DNA from: Ilyonectria destructans
Taxonomy: Eukaryota > Ascomycota > Sordariomycetes > Hypocreales > Nectriaceae
NCBI GenBank assembly: GCA_020740775.1
Contig: JAHEWK010000014.1
Span: 620,001 to 684,000, forward strand
Reading direction: 5' to 3'
Length of the DNA stretch: 64,000 nucleotides
The position numbers were made by a program, and so were the translations under genes. Numbering within the stretch: the stretch's first letter is position 1; every line of letters starts with the position of its first letter. Of this stretch, positions 55,620 through 64,000 are shown piece after piece. The notes beneath the pieces were generated by a model. The model had not been told where the DNA came from. It saw only the letters and a program-made list of their open reading frames with translations, and did no database searches.

Positions 55620-57713
55620 ATGGACGGACTGCACTATACTGACGATGTGGGGACGAGTTCTATGCGGCTCGTGAAGATTTCAGTTGAGCCAGATGAGAGC
55701 CGCATTATTCCAAGCCTGACTGTCAGCACGCACTTGCTGGTTGACCTGCCAGTATACTTTGCGCTCTCCTACACTTGGGGTCCGCCCTCAGTAGGCAATG
55801 TTGAGTACGGCAACGTCGACAAAGTTCCAATCCTTCTCAATGGAAAGCGTCTAAGGGTAAACCCGAATCTACACGATGCTCTGCTGCAACTTTATCACTT
55901 GTATCCTAGCGTGCCATTGTGGATAGATGCCATCTGCATCGACCAAGAAAACCGCGCCGAGCGCGAAGCCCAAGTCGGAATCATGGACCAGATCTACCGA
56001 CGAGCAAACAAGGTCATCATCTGGCTGGGAAAGATCACAGACAGAGATCAAGTTCAACGGGGCGCCGGCCTTGTCAAACAATTAGCTCAGGTTGCCACCC
56101 GCGAAGTCTTGGGCATCATTCAAGCGCAGGACTTTGGTTTGGGCATCGACATCACGAATCCCGAGTCTCTCAAACGCTTTAGCCTTCCAGTTCTGACGCA
56201 ACAGGACGCTGAAGCTCTCATCAGCTTCTACCGCTCAAGGTGGTTCCACCGAATATGGATACTTCAAGAGGTCGCGCTCGCGAAAGAGGCCGAGGTCCTT
56301 TGGGGCAATATCTCGGTCCCATGGGATGATATAGGCATGGTCGCTGTTTTCTTGCAGTTGACTTCCATGGCTGCCGGACTGAGCTTTCACTTCTTGGGCG
56401 ATGGCTTCAACGTTACGGAGGTGGATGTCGTCGGACAAGGATTCCTCGGCGCCATGCGCATCCAGCTCGTCCGCGAATGGTGCAAAGGCCCAGACAGTCC
56501 GTTACACGGTGTACTGGATCTGATTGAGTTTATGCCTGGTGTCTCTGGGACAAGCATGAGCATCTTGCTGCTGCAGCTTGTGTTATGGACAAGGGTCAGT
56601 TTTCAGGCCAGTGACCGAAGAGACTGTGTGTACGGGTTCCAGGGTATTCTAAACCACATGTTCAATGGTGAAAAGATACCAACGCGGTTACAGGCTGACT
56701 ATGGGGTTCCTACAGAGGAGGTCATGCTGCGGTTCACCATTGAAGTCCTGGAAGCAACTCAGTCGTTGCATGTGCTGGGCTTGGTTTGCGACCCTGCTCT
56801 ACGCCAAGTCCCCGGAACTCCATCATGGGTGCCTGACCTCTCACCAGTAGCAGCTGCCAATCCTATGTTGGGGCCCTGCTTCAAGAGCATGGTGGCAGGA
56901 GACTCGTTGTTCCATGCGTCGACCAAGACAATCGGCCACCAGAGCAGCGTATTTCGGATCAACGGTAGAAAGCTTCACGTCCATGGACAGAGGGTCGGAA
57001 CCGTTCGGATGACGGGCGAGGAACTGGACGAAGCATTCCAAGGCAATCTCCACGGCTGGGCCGAGTTGATGCTTGCTATGGAACCGGTATACATGCCCAC
57101 AAGACAGCCTAGGAGCGATGCCTTTCGACGAGCCATTGTTCTAGACCAGGATGAGTCTCGAAGGCGCGCATTGCCTGAGGCTCTCCTAAAACTAAATCAA
57201 GCCATAACGTGGGTTATTTTTCTTGCCGCACAGAAAGTGTTTGATGGTCAAACACCCGCTGCCATTGAGGAATTTCTTGCTGAGAGACACCTCGTGTTCC
57301 GAGCTGCCGAAGAAGTACAAGATTGCTTCTTCCCGACGAGAGAAGTGGTCGAGGAGTGCTGCGGAAAGTATGGCATGCTGCCAGAGACAGACGGGTTGCA
57401 TGGTGAGGAGAAGCAACGGTGGCTTAAGAACTTTCATGCCGAGGCTTTTTCGGGGGCTGGCCTTCTCTTGGCCGAGGCTCTTGGTCATCGTCGGCCATTC
57501 ATGCTTGAGAACGGGTACATTGGAAGTGGTCCCAAGTCCACTAATAAAGGAAACGAGGTCTGGATTTTGTCGGGGTGCCGGACACCTCTGGTGCTGAGGA
57601 AGTTGGAAGGAAGGCGAGAGTATAGCTTAATTGGTGAGGCGTATGTTCACGGTATCATGCATGGGGAGTTTGTGGAGGAAGAAGGGCTGTGGGAAAGTCT
57701 TTGCCTAGTATAA
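55620..57713 (+). CDS. HET-domain (heterokaryon incompatibility) protein
   Basis: Single-exon gene of 697 aa. The HET domain occupies about residues 35-230: YFALSYTWGPP, then LWIDAICIDQENRAEREAQV and IYRRANKVIIWLG, followed by RSRWFHRIWILQEVALA. The C-terminal half has no recognised domain; it contains DCVYGFQGIL and TPSWVPDLS stretches common in large HET proteins. HET proteins trigger cell death when genetically different hyphae fuse, though most members have no assigned partner. The frame is open further upstream, but the first ATG is at 55620. No intron is needed. Many such genes occur in accessory regions of Pezizomycotina genomes, as here. Confidence 0.92.
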   Translation: MDGLHYTDDVGTSSMRLVKISVEPDESRIIPSLTVSTHLLVDLPVYFALSYTWGPPSVGNVEYGNVDKVPILLNGKRLRVNPNLHDALLQLYHLYPSVPLWIDAICIDQENRAEREAQVGIMDQIYRRANKVIIWLGKITDRDQVQRGAGLVKQLAQVATREVLGIIQAQDFGLGIDITNPESLKRFSLPVLTQQDAEALISFYRSRWFHRIWILQEVALAKEAEVLWGNISVPWDDIGMVAVFLQLTSMAAGLSFHFLGDGFNVTEVDVVGQGFLGAMRIQLVREWCKGPDSPLHGVLDLIEFMPGVSGTSMSILLLQLVLWTRVSFQASDRRDCVYGFQGILNHMFNGEKIPTRLQADYGVPTEEVMLRFTIEVLEATQSLHVLGLVCDPALRQVPGTPSWVPDLSPVAAANPMLGPCFKSMVAGDSLFHASTKTIGHQSSVFRINGRKLHVHGQRVGTVRMTGEELDEAFQGNLHGWAELMLAMEPVYMPTRQPRSDAFRRAIVLDQDESRRRALPEALLKLNQAITWVIFLAAQKVFDGQTPAAIEEFLAERHLVFRAAEEVQDCFFPTREVVEECCGKYGMLPETDGLHGEEKQRWLKNFHAEAFSGAGLLLAEALGHRRPFMLENGYIGSGPKSTNKGNEVWILSGCRTPLVLRKLEGRREYSLIGEAYVHGIMHGEFVEEEGLWESLCLV

Positions 57714-58888
57714 ACACCTTATGGATTCAAGAATTATAGTCTGATAAGAATGAGCCGACCGAGAATGCCTCTTTGGTAATCAGATTATGCAAAAGTTAGC
57801 GCGCGAAGTTGACGTTGGCGTGTTCTCGCTGACAAGCGGCCTAATGCTGGGTGTGTTGATTGTCTAATGTTTCATCTTGCTTTCGTTCGGTGAAGCTTAC
57901 AGGCTGGGGGCATTTATAACACTCTAAGCAACAAGAAACGGGAGATCTGTGTGGCCTTAGTCTTGCTTAACATTTTCTCCGATGAACGTAACAAACAATG
58001 GGCAACGGTGACGTCTAATCGAACGACTTGTTTACATCTGAAACCTTTACTTACTACAAAGAGTTTGATGGGAGAAGATCGTAATGGAGCAATCGAGGGT
58101 CAATATTTCTTCATTTTCATGGAAAGAAATTACCTTTCTGTATTTATTGCCGTTCAAAATACATGTCCCTTCCTATCTTCAATGTTGATATTGCCATACA
58201 CAGTGACAACTAAGATCGATCTCAGTATTTGAACCCTCCAACACACACACATCCGTTCATCGCTTAGCTATCCACACCAGCCTCAATCTCAATTTGGTTG
58301 TACTGGTGGCAGGTTGCATTTCTTTCTATCGATGGCAAGGCTAAAACCCACACTTTGAGAGTCAAGTCTCTATTTCTAGTCGTCGAGTTGGTGTACAAGT
58401 CATTGTAAAGGCCGGTTCGAATACTTAATCTCCATTACGAGGCGCAGTAGTACCAGTCTTGACACTTTCTAGCTGTCATGATCTTCACGTGCTACGCCAA
58501 GATTTTCGCATTCCGCAGGTAGTGCCTTGCTGACAGGTTCCTCCACTCATATGCGAGTCTTGCAAAAGGATTTCGCTCTCCGCGGACCACCGGTCGATCA
58601 CTGCGCACTGTAATAGGTGGCTGCCTAGTTGCCAAGAAAGAGCTACATAATTGGCATTTCAGTGAATTCGTCATGCGAGCCCATCATCGATGACGAATCT
58701 TGTCATTTCCATCTTCATAGGAGGCCTCTTTGCGCACACAACGCAGCAAGCAACAGCGCATATAATGTGAAAGCATCTTTTTATTTTGGTTTCATTATTT
58801 GTATCAATACTCCCGTTAGATTTCCCGTCTCTCACGGTAGGGAAATAAAAGACGTTAACACATCGACATCAATTTGCACCCAGACACT
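57714..58888. other. Intergenic, no supported gene
   Basis: About 1.2 kb, AT-rich, with short frames only; nothing recognised. Confidence 0.5.
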
Positions 58889-60458
58889 ATGAGGTACGAA
58901 AAATAGCCGAGTATGACGTATTTCCATTAATAGCCCCAGTCTAGCGAAGGAAGGTAAGAAAATAGCATCGAGCGCAGCCTCCAAACTAGTCCAAGATGTT
59001 GTTCGTGAGCGGGACAAGACATTCAGCAGACCCGATGGCACTGTCAGAAAAAAAGACGACCCCATCGAAGGCCTTGTCAGAATGGTGGCAGCAGCCGTCG
59101 GCTTCGCCTCAGAAGCTGTTCACTACCGACGAGAGAAGAAGATAGTAGAGGGTGAAGAGTTTACTCGTCAATCTCCGCAGCCAGATGATATATCTACACC
59201 AGAAGGGGTCAATCACACCATCTGGGCACTAGACGACGCAGAAGGAGAACCGGCCGCAAGAGAAACGGATTCACAGTCTCTTAAGGAACCAAGTGACCTC
59301 GCCAAGGCATTTCTCGAGAGACACCCTTACCAATCCAATGTCAACTTGGGCACCAAACTCGCGTTGCCAGTGATACTGGTTCAAAGACGGCCTAAGCAAC
59401 GAGCTCGGGGTTTCGTTCGAGCGTACGCACCGGCCTTGAGCGATATTGGTATCGACCAGGAGACCTTTCTCGATTTTATCGACACGTTCAACAAGGCCTT
59501 AGAGCCTAATCCCTACATATACGCCATCAACCTGGCTGGTTTTGCCGAGTTAGCGGTGCCTGACCCGTTGATGATGCTCTTCGGGTTCGGAGTAGGCATT
59601 GCTACTGATGCGATCATGGAGGTGCAGAGTCGATTCAAGTCCAATAAGTTCTTGGACAGTGTCAATGCGGAATTCTTCATCCCACGCGGGTTGATATGTC
59701 TCGTAGTGACTTGGAGACCCGACGCCAGCGACGATGAGCTTATAACCGCAGTCGACTTTGAAGGGAAGGCGATCAAGTCTCACTCTGAGACGGGCCTCGT
59801 GGAAAAGATGAAAGACATCGCCACAAAGAAGACACCGAGCGGAGAGGGCCTGCGACAAATCCAGGAACAGATGCAGGATATAATGAAATCCTCCAACGGC
59901 GCCTTCAATTGTGCTGAGCCGGCACCGCTTGTCTTTCCTTCACTACACGAGAAGCCAGTCGCTTCCGGCGGAACTGACAATTGCAAGAAGAAAAACGCAG
60001 TTGATCGTGCAGAAATATGGCTCGACGAGTATATGGACGAGCGCGCCAAAGCAAAGTGGATAGAGAAGAGTCCCGAGCTCACAATGGTTAACATGCTGCC
60101 AAAACCCGAGTTTCGATCGCGGTATGCCGACCCAAACCACCCGGCCGCGAGTGGTGATATTGTAGCCTTTCTTACTGGTGGCAATTGGCAATATGGACAT
60201 GGAAGACCAGCCGACAGCGGAAGTAAGGCTAGTTCTCAATGTGACGGAGACGATGAAACGTCAAAAAAGAAGGGATCAAAAAGTAAATCTTCGTCCTCTA
60301 AAAGCAGTGGCAGTAAGGCACAAGCCGGCGGGTTGATGAACTTGCTACAAAAGGTAATATTGATGCTCAAAAGACAAGATATTTACTAATCTGAACCACA
60401 GGAAGTTTTGTACCTCGTCATCGTAAACCTCCCCTCGCAGGACGACAGCCCGTCTTAA
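58889..60458 (+). CDS. Unrecognised fungal protein with Lys/Ser-rich tail
   Basis: Best model: exon 1 58889-58893 (ATGAG), exon 2 58934-60353, exon 3 60402-60458, giving 493 aa. The frame clearly continues upstream of ATG 59082 with coding-like text (LAKEGKKIASSAASKLVQ, RERDKTFSRPDGTV), so 59082 is probably not the true start. The tiny first exon uses a 40-nt intron and is tentative. The last 48-nt intron (GTAATA, TACTAATC, CCACAG) replaces a chance tail with KEVLYLVIVNLPSQ. The centre has a conserved-looking block (RRPKQRARGFVRAYAP, DFIDTFNKALEPNPYI) and a short hydrophobic Gly-rich helix (DPLMMLFGFGVGIAT). A Ser/Lys-rich stretch precedes the end. I recognise this as a widespread uncharacterised fungal type but cannot name a function. 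Confidence 0.72.
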
Positions 60459-60693
60459 GGCCAGGAGTTAAATACCGTGCCCTTCAGATAAACAAATTTT
60501 CAGCTGGCATTTATAGGCCTACCCGCAAGTATGATTTGGCGCAAGCGAGGAGTATCTAATATGCGATGGTCACATCCCGATGATAAGCTGATACATGGGC
60601 TTCATATCCTGGCTCTCACGTATGTCTGGTCTTTATTTTGCTAAATTTCTAAACTTCACTCAGTGTATCCTTTATTTTCCGCTTTGTCTTGTC

Positions 60694-62370
60694 TTAAACT
60701 GCGAAATGTGAGAAATTGATGGCCACTGCTTCAGCCTCGTCTTCAGAAGCATGGGCAAAGACGCCAAACATGGGACCAGTCATCTCCCGGGCACATAGTT
60801 TCCATGCTTCCACAATCCCTAGCTCAGTCCAGCCTGCATCGCTTTCCAATGCCTCGTTTCCGGTTGCTTTGGCCAAAAAGACCCATTTGCTTGGGAAGGA
60901 GATTATCTTAAACCTCACCTGCTCCGTGTCGTCCTCGACAGGAAGCTCGCAGGGGAATATTATGTTGTCGTCTAAGCCCACAGCATAGCAAAGTACTGTC
61001 TTCTTATCGGAGTCATAAGTAAGAGAAACATGGCGCAAGTGATCTTTATATAGGGCCAGACCTGCTTGGACTCCCTTCTCCAAGCCATTGATGCTGAGTG
61101 ATGCAGTCGCAATAGAAGTTAACGACAACTGTCTTCTTCCCAGAAATGTGCTTGTGCCAGTCGGGGTTGACAGATCGGTGCGGCTCGGGAATAGGGTCAC
61201 CAGCCCAGTGTTATCCTCGCTAACCCCATACTTGGACAGGTCTGGTGTTCGGATGTGCAGGTTTCCCACCTTTGGAGGGGAGCGAATTTCTGTCGTCTCA
61301 TCTGTGCCGCTGGACAAACTAACAGGACTTTCCATGAACTCCATTTTGGGTTGAAGAACTTTAGGCCATCCACCTTCAGGCCAATCGACGGGGGCTAGGA
61401 AGCTCTCTCTGCCAAGAGGAGCCACGAAGGTATCTTTGCCACGAGACTCGCCTCCGTTTTCATTGCGCACAGCCAATGCCACAGCCCACCACTTCCCAGC
61501 ACCGTCCTGGAACAACTCGCCGTGCCCGGTATTCTGGATGTACTCATCCGTCCCATCCGCCGTCAGAATCGGGTTGCCCTCAAAATCTTCGTAAGGGCCC
61601 CAGATATTCTCTGACCTGGAGATACAAAGCATATGATGCTCGAAGGTACCACCTTCAGCGACGAGGAGGTAGTACCATATGCCAATTTTGTAAATATGTG
61701 GCCCCTCGGTGTCGTACCGGGCGTGGCCTCCCCAAATTTCTCGTTCTTCAGATAACTTCTTTCCGGTGTCTGGATCAATCTCGAACTGCTTGATTGTGCA
61801 ACTAGGCTGCGTCCTCCGGTCAATTGTGTAGCAACCCTGGAAGTAAGTACGGTCGTCGTCATCGAAGAACAGACTCGGATCTATTCCATTGAAGGGAATG
61901 TAAACAGGATCACTCCAATCTCCAGCCCAAATATCTGTTGTTGAAATGATGAAGTTTTGGGCTTCCATAGGCGCTTTCATTGTGACTAGATTTGTACAAA
62001 TGATGTAGAATCTCCCTCGGTGGTGACGGATGGTCGGCGCAAAAAGGCCTGCCGATCCAACCATGTAATGACCTGTATCGAGAGGCATTTTCACCATGCT
62101 AGCGCCCTCTAGACTAAGCTGTTCTGGTCGGTTTATGGCATTCCCTTTCCACGTCTATTAGCAAACCATTCTTCTACGGCGTCACTCGAACATACCGATA
62201 TGCGTCCATTCTCGCAGGTCTCTAGATGCGTATATTGGCAGACCGGGGAAGACATGAAATGAGGAGTTGGCCAGATAGAAGACCCCATCGACGAAAACGA
62301 CAGACGGGTCTGGGGAAAATCCAGGAACAATTGGATTGCGGTACTCGACCATCTCAACCTTGCCGTTCAT
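60694..62370 (-). CDS. GH43 glycoside hydrolase (beta-xylosidase / alpha-arabinofuranosidase type)
   Basis: Two exons on the minus strand (62370-62196 and 62144-60694) with a 51-nt intron encode 541 aa. The five-blade propeller domain shows the GH43 residues: base Asp21 in FSPDPSVVF, the pKa-tuning Asp in GIDPSLFFDDD, and the acid Glu in DTEGPHIYK. A C-terminal beta-sandwich-like domain follows from about residue 330, as in family members acting on xylo- or arabino-oligosaccharides. No signal peptide is present (MNGKVEMVEYRNP), so it is probably intracellular and would act on imported oligosaccharides. Its products, D-xylose or L-arabinose, are substrates for the reductase/dehydrogenase pair 35 kb away. 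The exact specificity cannot be read from sequence. Confidence 0.92.
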
Positions 62371-62733
62371 AGTGGTCGTCTAGTGATAGAAAGGACGGAT
62401 TGCTGGGCTGTGACGAAGACATGAGAACGGTGTGATCAGGTGAGTAACTTATAATGAGACAAATCACGCAATGGGGGGGTCAGTTAGGCAAAATTGACCG
62501 AGGTTGGCCACTGGAAGCTCCCCAATCCACCAACAAGCTGCAAAAGGGAAACTCCGACAGTCAGTGAACTGTTTTCATCTAGCAATGAACCCTGCACATT
62601 CGTCATGGGGAAGAATAGCCTGTGGGGTACTTCTACCCCGTAGACAAGTAGAAATCCACACCTTAGTCAACCGGAGTATTTGAGGTGGGGGAATACTCCG
62701 CGGACATACATGACTCGAGCAGCGAGTAGCATT
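62371..62733. promoter_or_regulatory. Upstream region of the GH43 gene
   Basis: 363 bases between the GH43 start codon and the stop of the regulator gene, which is on the same strand. It must carry the GH43 promoter. No GGCTAR site or strong TATA box was found. Confidence 0.35.
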
Positions 62734-64000
62734 TCAATGCGAATCAAGTTGAGGTTGTCCGCTCAACTCGTCGGACACCCGGGAGTCAAGTCTCGCTATG
62801 ATGTCGATGAGGGTGGACAAGAGAGATTGGGCACGGGACGAAACCGCGTCATTCACATTCTGGTGCACAATTTCGAGGAGGCTGACACCGACTTGCCGGA
62901 GTTTCTCGACCTGAAGGAACTTGGTTAATGATTACCGGCTTTATCAGACGCGTAGAACTTACCAACGGCTCCCCGTTCGCATGCAAGGCTTCAAAAGGCG
63001 TGCTTGCGGCTGCGGCGGCCAAGTCACTGGCGATTTCAATCTTCCGCAGAGCCAGCATGTCCGGGTTGTTGGTCAGTCCGAGAAGCATACAAAGACCTTT
63101 CTCCATGGCTCGCCGAAGCAAAATAAGCCGGAGACAGTGGAATGTTATGACTATGTTCGCCCGCTGATGCCAGAACGTCCGCCGTTGATAGTCAGTGGCC
63201 GCCTCATTCCCAGCAGTGTGGCAGTCTGGACCACGAAGCCAGGGCGGGAGCGTATCAAGAATGCCACAGAAATCCATGTACGAATGCATAATTCCCATCT
63301 GAACAGGGTCTTGAGTTGGGACATCACAGCCAGATCTTTTGTAGAGGCGCGATAGTGTTTTCATATCCAGGAGAATGTCGGTCGCCATGGTCCAAAGTCT
63401 GTAGGATAGATAGAACCCTGCATGCAGTTGTTTCTCATACGGCTGGTCATAACGACTATCACCAGGGACCAACAAGCTGAATTCGTCCTCGAGTATAGTC
63501 GGAGTAGTAACAGACTCGTTCAAGCATATTTCGTAAAAAATAGTAGGCCTGTTATTCAAAACCGAAGCCGACTTGTCGCTCATAGAAAGCGATATAAAAT
63601 TGTTTTTCCGAAGCTTCGTCTCCAGCGGCGACAGGTTTTGATAGGAGGATTCATCGTACAACCGCATATCTATCGCTAGCCGCAGCGCATCACCCAAGAT
63701 GTACCACGACTGGCGGGTCTGTCCAAGGTGATGGAGAGCTGCGGAATGGCAGGTTCGTATTAAAAGTGAGCTCGAGTCGGCATGAGAGATGTCCCAATCC
63801 TCGAAGCAAGCCAGCATATGGCGAGATGCAGAAAGGAACGGTGCTAATGTAGCATCCATGCGGAGATCTGTCGAGATCCGACGGGATCGGCAGCTGGCTG
63901 TGGCACAGACGGCTGTCAGGAGGGTAAATGCGCGCATATCCGCCCCTCGTCGCTCGGTCTCAGCAACAGATTCCGTATTTGTGGCAGCATGTTCAAACAA
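62734..64000 (-). CDS. Fungal-specific transcription factor, C-terminal part (5' end outside window)
   Basis: Two exons are visible on the minus strand (64000-62963 and 62910-62734) separated by a 52-nt intron (GTAAGT, CATTAACC, TTCAG); splicing replaces a chance tail with VEKLRQVGVSLLEIVHQN and ends at TGA 62736-62734. The frame is open to the window edge, so the N terminus and any Zn2Cys6 cluster are not seen. The visible part matches the middle homology region of fungal regulators: ALHHLGQTRQSWYILGDALRLAIDMRL, then SDKSASVLNNRPTIF. Its stop lies 363 bases upstream of the GH43 start, in the same direction, so it may control that gene; this is a guess from position. Confidence 0.85.

Noticed and set aside
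1..64000. tRNA, rRNA, CRISPR arrays and transposase genes
   Set aside because: None recognised by eye; a covariance-model search would be needed to exclude small RNA genes.

Overview
The window is a piece of a filamentous ascomycete genome (Pezizomycotina, most likely Sordariomycetes). The evidence is spliced genes on both strands with short introns (about 40-130 nt, mostly 48-85) that follow a GTRNGT ... CTRAC ... YAG pattern, plus typical fungal families: a multimodular NRPS, Zn2Cys6 regulators, a HET-domain protein, a GH43 glycosidase, a fungal Sec7-PH exchange factor and GPI-type wall proteins. Exon borders were read by eye from splice signals and frame continuity, without transcript or database support.

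Left part (1-17.5 kb): the 3' part of a nonribosomal peptide synthetase (C-A-T-C-A-T-C in view, running off the left edge), an aldo/keto reductase, a membrane-anchored hydrolase-like protein and a flavin monooxygenase. They could be the flank of a peptide gene cluster; that is inference.

18.9-30.6 kb: a compact group that reads as a pentose/polyol catabolic cluster. It holds an MFS sugar transporter, an L-arabinitol/polyol dehydrogenase, a DUF1593 (nucleoside-hydrolase-like) protein, a D-xylose-reductase-type enzyme and a Zn2Cys6 regulator. A paralogue of the regulator without the zinc cluster lies tail to tail with it. Reductase and dehydrogenase would perform consecutive steps (L-arabinose to L-arabinitol to L-xylulose). 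A GH43 glycosidase and a third regulator, cut by the right edge, lie at 60.7-64 kb.

30.6-38.4 kb: about 3 kb without a supported gene, then a large housekeeping-type Sec7/PH ARF exchange factor.

39-60.5 kb is accessory in character. It contains a GPI-anchored Cys-rich wall protein, a four-exon secreted HNH-type protein, three adjacent decayed genes (44-48.5 kb) broken mainly by in-frame stops, a surface protein with 14 histidine-triad repeats, an 8-Cys small secreted protein, an unrecognised secreted protein, a HET-domain protein and an unrecognised Lys/Ser-tailed protein. The most unusual item is the histidine-triad repeat protein at 49.1-51.4 kb.
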